A DNA stretch of 64,000 bases from Pseudisothecium myosuroides (GCA_951799445.1 OX637291.1:622501-686500), one strand, 5' to 3'. Shown: positions 22,015 to 33,544, counted from the stretch's first letter. Numbers and translations: made by a program. Notes: generated by a model from the letters alone, not told the origin.

Positions 22015-22077
22015 CTCATCGTTGCCGCTGTTGGAAATAACGTCGTCTACATCCGCATGCACATCCTCATACTCCAT
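22015..22077 (-). CDS. 63-bp acidic exon, copy 2
   Basis: Reads MEYEDVHADVDDVIS followed by NSGNDE and a GTGAGT donor. Same length and frame as the copies at 11289 and 60018. Confidence 0.5.
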
Positions 22078-22749
22078 GATAATCTTTTGTTTTGTTTGAT
22101 TTTTTCCAAGCTCACTGCTTAATTTTAGAAAATTAGTACACCCTTGCGATCTAAACTCCTTCTTTCCCTTCCTCCTTTCTTTTCTTTCTCCCTCTCTCCT
22201 TCTACACTAGTACTATTCCACCTAAGCTTTTATGGAGCCTTATACTATGGTCTCAAATTCCGAGGAAGGTTTAATGTGCCTCCTACCCTCTTACACAACT
22301 CCACCTTTGTGTCTTTCTAATCATCCCTCCAACGGTCACCACGAATTCTCAAGATTTTCTTCCCTAAGCTTACCTAAGCCTAGGCCTAGGTCACTATTTA
22401 TCGTCTCTCACCTTCTCCCGCATATTTCATCTCCTACTTCCTAATCTCCTTCCATTCTTGTTTTTGTCGTTTGTGTGGTGAGAAATTTGGAGCGCTTGTT
22501 TGCAAGTGTGTGCTGAAAGTGCTGTCTCTATTCTTTCCTCTTCCTTTTTCCCTTCTCCCTCTTTTTTTTCCTAATTTCTCTCTCCCTACTCTAAACCTCT
22601 AGTTTATAGAGTCCTAATCCCCCATTTTTTCAGGGTGAAAAAGAAGAAAAAAACCCAAAAAAAACCCCGAGTTGGGGCCCTGGCTCTAACCCCAGCTGCC
22701 TGCTTGACCCCCTGGCTGGCCGGCCAAACGGCTAGCTGGCTGGGGGGGT
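22078..22749. other. CT-rich leader region of copy 2
   Basis: Matches about 11290-11700 of copy 1. The short plus-strand frame there (22232-22444) has a conserved counterpart in copy 1 but lies antisense to the element gene and is CT-driven; no gene called. Confidence 0.4.
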
Positions 22750-22752
22750 TGG

Positions 22753-22895
22753 CACTAGTAGAAAATAGGCTATAAATGACTTGTCCACAATGACTGCAGT
22801 AGTCACTTTGCAGTCATATTGTAGTCATTGTGAACAAAAAATGACTATTGGAGTCATTGTGGACAAGTCATTTAGGACCCTGTTTTCTACTAGTG
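22753..22895. mobile_element. 143-bp CACTA-type MITE
   Basis: Ends CACTAGTAGAAAA...TTTTCTACTAGTG, with a 3-bp TGG duplication on both sides (22750-22752, 22896-22898). Inside are repeated AGTCAT/ATGACT words. It has the hallmarks of a non-autonomous CACTA element and shares its subterminal words with the larger CACTA end at 61436. Confidence 0.9.
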
Positions 22896-23139
22896 TGGAT
22901 TTTTTTATTTTTATAAAAAAAATCATTTTTAATTTTTTTTTTTGAACTATTGACTCCTACTACTCCGATGGGTTGGTTCTGATGGTCTGGTTTTTCGATC
23001 ATCTAGTTTTCCGATGGGCTGGTTTCTTATAATCTGGTTTCTGATGGTCTGGGTTCCGATGGTATGGTTTCGAATGGGCTGGTTTCTGGTGGGCTGGTTT
23101 TAAAACTTGGATTTGGACTTGCAAAAGTCTAAAAAAAAA

Positions 23140-23310
23140 TTGGGTTTGCTAAAATCTAAGGAAACTGGGTTTGCTAAAACTAAGGGAACTAGATTTGCTA
23201 AAACTAAAGGAACTGGGTTTGCTAAAACTAAGGGAACTGGGTTTGCTAAAACTTGGGGGAAATTGGGTTTGTTAAAACTAAGGGAACTGGGTTTGCTAAA
23301 AACTAAGCTT
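23140..23310 (+). repeat. tandem repeat of GGGAACTGGGTTTGCTAAAA units
   Basis: About six units of roughly 24 bp. The peptide-like frame across it (GFAKTKGT repeated) is only the repeat translated. Confidence 0.8.
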
Positions 23311-23394
23311 TTTTAACAACCTACATATCTTGGAAGCTAAACTCTGGACATTTCCAAAAAAGGTCTTGGAAACTAGACTTTGGAACTAAGGATT

Positions 23395-23750
23395 AGGGAG
23401 GTTCAAAGCTTCGCCGCTCAATTGGTTTTAACACCAACTTTAGAACTTTGTAGCATTCCTGGGATTCAAAGCTCCGCCGTCCGGGACTGTTTAACACATA
23501 CTGTAAGACTTGGATCACGTCACAGGTTCAAAGCTTTGCTGTCTCCAAGGGTATTCCACACACAAAGGGATACTTTAGAAGAGGGTAGAAAGAAACACTT
23601 AGAGAAAACATACAACAAAATCAAAGCTTCGCCGTCCGAAAAGGGGGTCCACACACAAAGGGAGACTTTAGAAGAAGGTAGAACCAAAACACTTAGAGAA
23701 AACACACAACAAAGTCAAAGCTTCGCCATTCCGGAGGGGGGTCCACTTAA
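23395..23750 (+). repeat. spaced array of CAAAGCTTCGCCGT motifs (copy 2)
   Basis: Copies at about 23403, 23466, 23527, 23622 and 23716, some changed (AGCTCCGCCGTC, AGCTTTGCTGTC). The spacing of about 63, 61, 95 and 94 bp matches copy 1. Confidence 0.8.
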
Positions 23751-23795
23751 CAAGGAAAACATTAGAAGAAGGAAAAATACTTAAAGAGGACATTG

Positions 23796-25185
23796 AAAGC
23801 CAAAAAATGTAGTTGAGCAAGGTGCAAAAAAACTTGATTCCTTCACTTTAAATGCAAATATCTTGCAATCTACACGGTCAAAGTTTCTGAAATTTCTTCC
23901 ACACATTCTTACACTAGTCTAGTACAAGATCCTATGGTTAAATATGCCAAAAACACATTAACCTTTTTTTTTGCTCTTCGCTATAGAAATGGCAGTTTTG
24001 AGTGATTTTTGATGGAAAATTGGCCTTGGGACTTTAGGGGTTAATAGTAATCACATAGTTTCCTTCACACCTATGAACTACCTAACCATGGCTTGTCCTT
24101 TACAAAGTGATCTTTACTACCTCTATTGCTTTCTCCTTTGCCCTTCTTCTCAAGATATCCTCGCGCCGAGAATGCTTGAGAGGTCCACTCCCATTGATGA
24201 ACTCTCCGCACGCCCCCAAAGACAGTGACTTCCTCTCCTTCACTTTTTGATTCCGCGTGCTTCGAGGAATCTCGAAGTTGGAAAGAGATTTAGAAGGTCA
24301 AGGAGGCATTTTTCTCTGCATCCTATTGTTTATGTAGACATGCACATTTCCTAATTGGTAAGTGTTGGTTGGCCGGCAACTATCACGTAGAATCCTATGT
24401 CGAAAAGAAGTGCCACCTGAGTTCATAGATCCGCTTCTAAGAGACTGCAAGGGGATAGACCCACTATTTTTGGGACGAGGAAAGTTGTCATTCGTGAATG
24501 AACCCAATTGGGCCATTCTATTCTCATCTGCCTATGTGGAACCCACTTTGTTGACATTTGCATACAGCTTCCTGTGTGGTGTGGCCTTAGTCCACGAAGT
24601 TGGTGAATATAAATGCTCATACCCTAGCAAAGATGTCGTTTGCTTCAACGAGGGGGGGTGAGCGTTTATTTACCCGCCCTTGATAAATAATCGAGTACAA
24701 TCAGGTTCTTAGTAAACTAGGTCCGATTTTATCTATGGGTGTCTAGTGTCAATCCATTGTGCCTTTCAAGCAATAAATCTTTTCTACATTCTTAACGTTT
24801 ATAATTGTTTTGTAAAGAAAACAAGAACTTAATTGGAATTACAATGACTTTCCTACCTAATTCAAGCTAAGAGGTTACGGTGGTTTTGGAAACAAGGTGG
24901 TTACAGTCTAAATTTAGCTACTCCAAGGATTAGGGCAATTCATGCCATTTTCAAAAAACATACAATACTACTCTATCTGACCTTTCTAGCAAAAAATATC
25001 GATGGATGAAGTTTAGCCTTTAAGAGGTCGTTTAAGCTTCATCCCTCTTTTTAGACTTGTTACCCATTTGATTTGATGTTGGATTTTTGTCTCTAGTTTT
25101 GGATTATTGGATTCCATTTAAGTTCCAAGTTGGGCAAAGTTGGATCAATTTAGCTTGACTTCATCCATTCCCTAGTCTAAACTTC
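23796..25185 (+). repeat. left arm of a 1.39-kb inverted repeat
   Basis: Its reverse complement is 41385-42774, also 1390 bp. A 99-codon frame inside is identical between the arms. Differences are few and gather at the inner end (about 24960-25185), mostly C/T and G/A. The arm holds the last 245 bp of a TTAA element, a tail fragment of the palindrome element and the TGAGCG-starting end of a TGTGGG-family element (24659 on). Its outer edge cuts through the TTAA element, so this arm is the derived copy. Confidence 0.9.
24298..24516 (-). pseudogene. tail-protein fragment of the palindrome element (left arm)
   Basis: Seventy-two codons reading ...NFPRPKNSGSIPLQSLRSG...FRHRILRDS...YQLGNVHVYINN. 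Matches the Ser/Arg-rich tail at 19088-19912. The frame is broken on both sides. Confidence 0.6.
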
Positions 25186-26070
25186 TTCCTTGATTTCCTT
25201 CTAGAATTTAAGTAACCTGGGCGGGAGGAACATCTCCATACAAGGCCTTTCCTATCAATTTAGTAAAATTCATTTACCAAAACAGATATCAACTTGGCAT
25301 AACATCTTAGTTAACTTTGTAAGAAGATTTTCTAATGTACCAATATAAATCACATCAGATCAAATACATGGTAAAGTTTTCAATAAAATTTCTTTGAGCT
25401 AGACTACAAATCTCATCTTGCCAAATAAATTAAATCCTGCCATCAAAAAGATTTAGAACCTCCCAAAACTTAAGAAAATCAAGGTCTTGGATGAGCTGCC
25501 AAGTTGAATAGTTTTAAAGAGGCTGTGAACCTCACCTACACCCATACAATCCAATGAACACGAAATTAGTTAGAATGCACATGCAATGCATCTTCAATTC
25601 ACAACATGTCATTGCAATCACAGTAGAAAAATAAACCAACATAGCTCAAAACATCTCACAAGAGAGAAACCATCAAATCATAATGTAACATCTTGTCAAT
25701 CACACAAAACTTGTGAAGAAGCCATCTCTAACCACACTCCAAGCTCCAAAATCACCTCCTGACTACTTGTACAAACTACCAACAAAAACACATATGCAGG
25801 TTGCAGAGAAGTAAGGCCCAAGTATTTAAATTAGAAAGTTCCCGCCATAGCCATGGCCATTACAAAAAAATTCGGGCTTCCAAAAGGCCTTTACAATTAG
25901 TTTTTTCATAGCCGTCAAGCTCCAAGATACGTTACTATTCCCATATTACCGTGCAAAGCCCATCACGGGCAGCTTGGAGATCAGCGGTTGAGATCTTGTT
26001 CTGTTTCTTACCTGCCCGATCCTCTCATCATTCCGGTAGATACTTCAACTGAAGCCCATGCAGATTTGAT
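25186..26070. other. spacer, no gene seen
   Basis: AT-rich unique-looking sequence with no protein-like frame and no clear repeat. Confidence 0.5.
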
Positions 26071-26162
26071 TCTCGCGCCTTTGCTGGCTCAAAGTTCGCG
26101 CCATATTCTATCCGCTACCAAAGTTCGCGCCATATTCTCTCCTGGCGGCTGGAATTTGGCGC
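26071..26162. promoter_or_regulatory. cluster of four E2F-type sites
   Basis: TCTCGCGCC (26071), GTTCGCGCC (26094), GTTCGCGCC (26123) and TTTGGCGC (26155) fall within 92 bp. E2F/DP factors bind TTTSGCGC-type sites in promoters of S-phase genes. The middle two lie in a direct repeat of CAAAGTTCGCGCCATATTCT type. The local rise in GC fits a promoter. Which gene it serves is not clear; the nearest candidate is the spliced frame at 26559-27458. Confidence 0.5.
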
Positions 26163-26558
26163 TTTATTCTGCCGCCTTTTGCAATTGTAGTATTTCACTG
26201 CAATAAATCCGTGCACTCAATGGCTTGCATTTGTCCGTGGTTTTGGCGTCTTTTACTGTAAAACGATTTGCCAGGAAGCTGTGTGAGTGAATTCTTTTGG
26301 TTCTACTTGGTCTTGCAGCCTCCCCGCTGTGGACAATGTTGATCACCTTGTATGCTCTATTGGAGTTGATGTTGATAGCGTAATTCTCGTTGTGAGCCTA
26401 GCAACCAGATTTATGTTTGCTCTTCTTTCGCTTCTGTAACGTCTGTTTATTAGTATTTGGCTTATAAATCTATGACAGAATTATTGTTGTGAAAATCTGG
26501 GGTGGTACTGTAATTTGGCAAGGTTGTAACTGAGATACTTGGGGTTTGTACTTGACAG

Positions 26559-27458
26559 AGAGCCGGTATGTTAGCACTTCACTCAATTAGCAGTAAGCTA
26601 CACCAGCCGCTGCTTTACCAAAACAAGCACTTCAGTTGGTTAATTGTCTCAGGAGTACACAAGTACGGTGGTGCCGTTCGAGATCGAGATGACGCCTCCG
26701 CGCACAAGACCGCACAATGTCAAGTAAGTGCATGTTCTTTAACTTGTTTAATTGTTTGTTGCAACTCCCTTGAATGCGATTTGTAAAGGCTGAAATATTG
26801 TGACTGTATACATGATCCCGTAATTGAATCCGAAGGGGAAAGAAACTAAGTAAATGAAGATGCATACGGTATGGTAGATCTACGGTGTGTAACACATATT
26901 GTGCTATGAATTCCGAAGCTTCCTTCGCCTAGTCCTTCAAAACTGTGCTATGGATATTGTGCTATGAATTTTGAAGCTTCTTTCGGGAATTATTCGTATG
27001 AGTTTGCAGGAAATCGTCAACCTAGCTTTGATCGAAGTAATTTTTAGGGATTGTTTTCTTTGCTTCTTGTGCTCCAGCTGGTTAATATAAAATCAAGTTA
27101 GAGATTACTCAGAGTCTCAGATGCATCTCTCGATCTTTCTGCTGCTACTTCTTAGTATTAATGGGATTGAAAATTGAAGATCCTTTGAGGCACGTGGTTG
27201 TACATGAAGTTACTGGGAAACGTAATGAACTCGATCTCCAAGCATCCTCGCTCATCTCATATATATAAATTGGTGTCTTTGAAAGAACTCAGGCTTTGTT
27301 GGCTGTGGACATTGTTGATTTTTTTGTAGTTTGACAAGGCCGTAACTGAGATACTTGAGGTTTGTACGTGACAGGAGGGATTTGTGCATAATATGGTGGA
27401 ATGTATTGTTGATTTACATCGTATCGATCTTCATCTCTCTGACCTCAAGATAGTCCAG
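26559..27458 (+). CDS. candidate spliced gene or lncRNA (two exons, phase 0)
   Basis: Exon 26559-26723 (165 bp, after TTGACAG, before GTAAGTG) and exon 27375-27458 (84 bp, after GTGACAG, before GTAAGAA) are both multiples of three and join in phase 0. The joined reading runs RAGMLALHSISSKLHQ... to HLSDLKIVQ. I recognise no domain. Sequence just before the two exons is itself duplicated (GTAACTGAGATACTTG at about 26527 and 27342), and GCTGTGGACA(A/T)TGTTGAT occurs near 26328 and 27303. The acceptors may therefore be copies of one another. Downstream continuation is unclear: the next possible acceptor leads quickly to a stop. It follows the E2F-site cluster. It could equally be a non-coding transcript. 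Confidence 0.3.
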
Positions 27459-27690
27459 GTAAGAATTGAACATATTGTCATTATATTGCGAGCTTGCGAA
27501 GCACTCTTGGTATTCATGGATGCAATATTTTTTCTCTGTACGTTACTCAGTATTAACCTTCACTTCCATCAGATTTGATCTAGGGTTCGAGGATATTGGC
27601 GAAATCCATTTCTATGGTTCTTGTAGCAGGGCCGAGGCTTCCTTTTTTTTTGCCTTCCTTCATGGTATGTACTCTTTCCCCTGTTTGTAA

Positions 27691-28488
27691 TGATGCTATA
27701 CAGGCCTTCATTGTTTCGGGAAGCTAAATCAATTGAGTGCATCCTGACAACTCTATTCTATATTGGTCGTTCAGAACTTCAGATGGATTCAATTTAATTT
27801 GACGACTGTGCCTCGAAGATTGTACGTGACTGCATGGTGGTCCGGTGATCCAGTGATCAAGATGATTGTTTGGAGAAGTGCATGGTGATCCACTGATCGA
27901 GACGATCGTTTGGAGAAGATCGGAGATGTTCGAGCATGTGATCTTCCCTCAACAAGTAACCAAAATCGAAGGCATAAATAAAAAAACACATTGTTGCTTT
28001 ATCGTGTATGACGTTACTGTTTTCCTCAAAAGTCCATTCTCATATGACACCATTCTCATATACGAAAGAAAGACACAAACGGGAGTCAACAGCAAATTAT
28101 AGAATGACTGAGAAGGATCCACTGCTTTCTTCAACCTGGCGCAACCTGGATCTCATCGCGCACCTCATGAGATTCATGTCAGTGAGATCCACTGGTAAAG
28201 TTGCCCATTGTCCATGTGCACGAAATAATTGACCCCTGCTGTTAAATAAAATAATGTGAATATATTGAATAGATCAAAAAGAATATTCATGATGTCCTCT
28301 TGTCCAAAAGACTAAAAATTAAAGCTCAACTGAAGTGGTAACCGTATTCAATTCCTTACCGCTGCAACGTTGTCAGCTCATATTCCTCAACCAATGAATT
28401 GCAGCCCTTGCAACTCGATGAACTGCAGCCTGTGCAACCGCCGACACTTCAGCTTCCTTGCTGAATCTTCACTCATGAAGCTTGTATT
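27691..28488. other. upstream region of the DDE gene, no gene seen
   Basis: Moderate GC, several short frames, none convincing. The word GGTGATCCA(C/G)TGATC is duplicated (about 27844 and 27887). No RSS-like or Transib-like terminal heptamer pair was recognised. Confidence 0.4.
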
Positions 28489-31400
28489 ATGAAGGTTGAT
28501 ATGGAAAGTACTGAACCTCCGGTCAGGGTTCAGGTGTCTCTACATCCTAAGTACAAGCCGCTGGTAGTTAGAGGACGCTTCATTCACGAACAAACACCTA
28601 GATCAGAATTTGCTGAAAAACGAAAGCGTGGTGACACAAATCTGGACTTATGGCTGGATTCTTCCATATACCCACTAGACCCTTCAACTGGAAAACGACC
28701 AAAGTTTAATGACGTGAGAACTCTTCTAGAGTATGTAGGCGACGGAGAGAATGGACTCTTGGGTTACACACGTAACTTGCAAAATCCTGAAACGGTGACA
28801 AGAGCCATAGTTGATCGATGCAGAATTGAATTTGAAATTGAAAGTCTAAGGAAACTTTTGGATGAGAAACAACAAGAATTCGACTCATTACAACAGCAAG
28901 TGGGGGAGCATCAAAATAGTATTGAACGTAGCCATGCAACAGAATGCTCAGCTCTTCGCAATGAAATTCAAACTTTGCAGTTTGAATTTTCCGCACTTCA
29001 GAGTACATCAACCACTTTAGTAGCGTCTCTTAGTGCGGACCTTGAAGAAAGTATGCAATCAGAAGCAAACCTAGAGTCTGATATAGATGCAATTCAAAAG
29101 CAACACGCTGAGAAAAATGCGATGCTTGTTCAAAGTCATGCAGCAGAGGTACAGAAGCTCACAGTAGATTTAAAGCATGAAAGAAAGTGTGTCGCAATGT
29201 TAGAAAAAAAGTGCAGTCGATTGCAGTCAACACCAGTCCCAAGGCCTCGCAAAGACTTGTCAGATTTGTCTCAGTCTAGTGGTCATGCCAAAAAGCAGAG
29301 GCGACTAGTTCGATCTATTCTTGCAGGAGCTACGATGAAAAGAATTCAAGAAGGTAATCTTGCAAATCGTACAAAACAAAGATTGTGTGGCTCCGAAGAC
29401 AGTCAAATTCAATCAGGAAAAGTGCTTGCAAGAATTCTTTCAAAAAAAGAAGTTAGTGTCATGTTAAAGGCTCCGTGCATGCACTCAGTGACAACAAGCA
29501 TCGCAAACGATTGTTTGGAGAGGATTGGATCCACATTAAGTCCAGCTGAAATTGTTGAAACGATGGACAGAAGCGGGATCACGGATCATGGTTACACAAC
29601 AATTTATAAGCAGTTCCAAAATGGTGTCAAGTCTGCTGGTTCTGGGTTGCGAATCGGGTGCTTACCAAAGCCTTACCATGTTACATTACTTCGGAAAGAC
29701 ATGAATGCGAAGCTTCAAGACTTTGTAGGGGATTATTACTCTATACACAACAATTTGGAAATCATGCCGGGTCCACGGTCAAAGAAAAAGGACCCAATTC
29801 GATTGAAATTGAGTGAAAAGAATTCCTTTTTTGTTGACGTCGAAGTTGTACAAAGGACGATGGTCCAGTTGTACGACTTCACCCCAACAGGTATGCATGA
29901 CTTTCTGTGAATTCATTGATTTTTTAAAATATTTTGATTCTCCTGCCTATCTCATTGTTCTATAATTGGAGGAAGGTAATAAGATTTACTGAACTTGGTC
30001 ACCACTAACAAACCTCCCTCATTGATAATGTGATTTTTTGATACTTTCCATACTTGACCTCATTACCTCTACTCTTTTCAAGGGCATGTAGTGCCTGCAA
30101 CACCGATTGGATTCTCAAAACATCTGATACTATTCATAGCGGTTGATTTTTTTTCTATCTTTTAAAAACTAATTTAGTTAGCCATTCATTTTGAAGATAA
30201 TAAATTTCCATTAATTGAATTGTCCAAGTTGCGCTTCCGTGGAAGATCCTTCAAAACCGATTTGATTCTCAAAATTCTCAGATACTATTCACTTGGTGCA
30301 GGATTCTCAGATGAATAGTATTTTACACTTATAGTAATTTACCAGTGTCACTCCCATACATGTAATCAGGACGCTCATTCACACAGAAATTTATTCAGAA
30401 TAAGAGGTGAGTGACCGACACCCATTGATGTGGACATAGCAACCACTACTTGTGGTAACGGTTGAAAATAACCCGATTAAAGCCTGTAACTCTCATCAAG
30501 TCGGCATTGTGATGTATTGAATGAACCTCAACAACTCACTTATTTGTAGTTGAAGGAATTGCAGAGCGGTACAAATCAAAATCAGGGGAAACATTTGATC
30601 TTGTTCAGAATCACCCTCAGGTTCATTCGCCACCTACTCCTTACGCTCCTTGAGCTCTGGAGACCGTCTCCTGCAAAGTCCACAAACCAGAGACTAGTTG
30701 TCAGAATAGCTAGCTCATACAGAAGTTTTGAGGAAGGAATCACGGACCTTGTCAAGTTCGCAACGCTACAGGGTTTCTAAACAATCGAGGGAAGCCAAAA
30801 TTGCTGACGCAATATTCGTCTCTGATACTATTCATCTGAGAATCCTGCATGTGATACTATTCATAGAATTCGTTGTTTTACATGTCTCTTAAAAACTTAG
30901 TTTCAATGATTGTTAGTTTTGATGGTTGTTCCACTTGTGTGTTATTCTTGCAGAATTAGCAGGAAAGCCTCTCATATTCGTCTTGAAATTAGACGAAGCT
31001 GAAATAGTGCATGGGCAAAAGCTAGAAAGACTAAGCATAACTATAATGAACCGTGCATTAGATTCTGAAATGACTGAGGATAATCCACAATACTTTGCTG
31101 TACAAAGTGAACGAGAGATATGGCCGATTGGATGTTTTCAAGTCGAAAAAGAATCTCATGAGGTACTGTCTTGGGTTCTTAGCCAAACAAAGATTCCTGC
31201 CTTGATTTCCGCACAAAGAGCTGGACAACTGTTAATAGTCCCTGGAGTTGGCGAATTCTCTGTGGAATGGCATCTTTCAGCTGACATGAAAACACTGAAA
31301 TGTATGTTTGGTTTGGGGCATGGAGCATGTGCCAAATATCGATGCATATATTGTTCACAAGAGCGTGTTAAGACCGTTATTGGAACCCCAGGTGAAGCTC

Positions 31401-32676
31401 TAGCTTCATTTAGTAGACGGGGAGGAAACACTTGGAAGGGTGGTTTGTTTTCATCAGCAATACAGTCAAAACCTGTAAGTACTGGAGCAGAGTCTTCACG
31501 TTGGAAGCCTATCCTAGATATTCCCCTTGAAAGAGTTCACATGTGTACTTTGCACGCATTCAACCGGATCATTGAGAAAATTGTCCACTTACATTTCCAG
31601 TTCATTTGGACAATTCGAGACAAGGATCTAAAGAATCAAGCAACTGAAGAGATGCAAAAAGTTGTATCATCAACAGGTGCACATGGAGGCAATGTTCTTA
31701 TATTTAGAAATGAACAACTATCTGGAAAAAACAACAATGTGCCAAGTAAGCCATCATTCAATGGAGTGCACGCCGCAAAGTTCTTCCGACAATCAATTTT
31801 GTCACAAGGTTCAGATAAATTGTATAAAGATGTTGTGTCGGCTGAGCGGAACTTCATTGATGGTGGGTTGTCTAAGAAGGAAAAATTGGCAGTATGGCAA
31901 GGCCTCGATGACTTACGGATATACTTCACAAGTCTAAAGTTAAATGATGAGTTGAGACAAAATTTCAAGAGTATAGTCGAAAAATGGGGACGAGAGTACA
32001 TCTCAGCTTTTGGTGAAACACATGTGACACACTACATAGTAAGTGCATCCACTATTGCTTATGTATGTACTTTTAATGAGAAAATAAGAAACAAATAGTA
32101 AATTAAATTGTTATATAAATTAAATTAAATTAAATGCAAATTTGATTGACATTGACACTAATTAAACTTTTTTAATTGAAAACATGGCAGCATCTCTTAG
32201 TCAAGCATGCGCCATGGTTTATTGCACAATATGGTAGTCTTTCCGTCTGGTCTTGCCAAGGTATGGAATACAGCCACTATGCTGCTAAAGCTGCCTATCA
32301 AAGGCATACCCAACATGGAGGGGGGAGATCAAAAAAGTCACCTATAGTGCAAACATACCAACACTGGTATCGAATTATTCAACACCGATTTAGAGAGAAA
32401 AACAAGATGGCAACCGAAACAATTCTTCAAGATGATGGTGGCCTTACAATAGAAGCACGCATACAAAAGAGGCGAGAGGCATGCATTACTTCATCTGCAA
32501 ACGAACATAGTCGTCTATGGCGGCAAAAGTGTGATCGTGTGGGTTCAAGATGGGTGCCACAAACAAGTCCATCGGTGAATGATTCTAGCGAATCCAATAT
32601 TCCAGGCCAGAACTACTATGCCTACTCATCTAATACTTCAATTAGTTCAATCGTCTGTCCGCTTGCATTGATGTGA
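28489..32676 (+). CDS. RAG1/Transib-like DDE recombinase-transposase protein (three exons, 990 aa)
   Basis: Exons 28489-29890, 30954-32038 and 32191-32676 join through GT-AG introns with the frame kept (2487 + 486 nt). Residues about 105-250 form a coiled coil, followed by a basic KKQRRLVRS stretch. The second half has, in order: D481 in KLDEAEIVHG; D578 in LSADMKTLKCMF; C598-x2-C601 (RCIYC); a VHMCTLHAF...KI block; a FNGVHAAKFF block; H830-x4-H835; and E855 in SCQGMEYSH, 20 residues after H835. This is the D...D...C2C...H4H...E layout of the RAG1/Transib catalytic core; C2C...H4H is also known in CMC-group transposases. No stop or frameshift is visible. The ATG used is the first in frame; an upstream exon cannot be excluded. 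It may be an intact transposase or a domesticated gene. It is unlike the decayed elements around it. Confidence 0.7.
30298..30851. mobile_element. 554-bp inverted-repeat element in intron 1
   Basis: TGCAGGATTCTCAGATGAAT (30298) returns reversed at 30826-30851 (26 bp in all). Further GATACTATTCA copies lie outside at about 30129, 30282 and 30852, and the sequence after 30126 resembles that after 30852. Intron 1 thus grew by duplication and/or a MITE-like insertion. Confidence 0.5.
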
Positions 32677-32730
32677 ATTCAAACAAAGTCCTCATTAACA
32701 AGCACCTGCTTACACAGAGACCAAAATTAA

Positions 32731-33150
32731 TTGATGCACAAATTTTTCCAAGTGCAAGTTTCATTCAGTTGAATTAACGACTTATGTTGCGGGTGCAGAT
32801 CAATGAGTTTGCGAAGCTGGGAAGTGACCAGCTTGTGCCATATTACAGCTTGTGGGCAACCTAATTTCACTATAGTTTGTGTGGTTCATCTGAATCCTAC
32901 TCAGGAGTCTGCAGATGTTGTTGGGTTTTTTCATGTTCCTGTAAGTTTTGGCGGTGACTGTTACTTTGGGCACTAGTCATCATCCAAGTTTGATTGACAT
33001 TGATGCACAAATAAAAAGCAAATTTGATTGACATTGATGCACAAATTTTTCCAAGTGCAAGTTTCATGCAGTTGAATTAACAACTTATGTTGCGGGTGCA
33101 GATCAGTGAATTTGTGAAGCTGGGAGGTGACCACCTTGTGCCATAGTACT
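32731..33150 (+). repeat. about 120-bp direct repeat 3' of the DDE gene
   Basis: TTGATGCACAAATTTTTCCA...GTTGCGGGTGCAGATCA...CTTGTGCCAT occurs at about 32731-32845 and again at 33019-33145 with small changes. Between them lies a lone end of the TA-flanked MITE family (GGGCAACCTAATTTCACTAT, about 32855-32885). Confidence 0.75.
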
Positions 33151-33544
33151 CTGATATCCTTGGAGTTGTGCTTCTCTCTATATCTGATTAGGAAGAAAAG
33201 ATACGAGTGGTACGTTTATAGCAATCTATGCTTGCAGAGCTATCCTGTCTTAGCACCTTATGGCTGAACTTACTTATGATAGAGAGATTTTCCATAGACT
33301 CGTTAAGAAGCTTTTTTGTAACAGTCTTTTTTTACTCTATTATCTCTTATTCTCTTATTATCTATTGCCTTACAATTTGCTGTAGAGTTTTTATTCACAT
33401 GGTATAGAGAACGACGTGGTAATTGAGAGTTAACTTCTAGATCACATACCGAGATTACTAACATCCTTCCGCACACTTCTGGTAGTATATTGGGAAATCA
33501 TCTCCTTCTGAAGCCTTACTGTAGCACCACCTGTTAAAGTAATT
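33151..33544. other. no feature seen
   Basis: AT-rich sequence; no protein-like frame or repeat. Confidence 0.4.

Larger units (their letters stand above)
20665..23795 (-). mobile_element. TGTGGG-family element, copy 2 (truncated)
   Basis: Begins TGTGGGCGCAAAATTATCC. It follows copy 1 closely: terminal 330 bp, low-complexity intron, 63-bp acidic exon, CT-rich leader, CAAAGCTTCGCCGT array. It stops abruptly at 23795, where the inverted-repeat arm begins, so its far end is lost. It lacks the gag-like insertion of copy 1 and has its own CACTA-type MITE at 22753-22895. Confidence 0.7.

Noticed and set aside
16165..23750. Regularly spaced motif arrays considered as CRISPR-like
   Set aside because: The repeat is only about 14 bp, spacings vary between 58 and 97 bp, there are no cas genes, and the setting is eukaryotic.
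28489..32676. Transib-type terminal repeats (CACAGTG-like) around the DDE gene
   Set aside because: I looked for CAC-starting inverted ends and 5-bp GC-rich duplications on both flanks and found no convincing pair.
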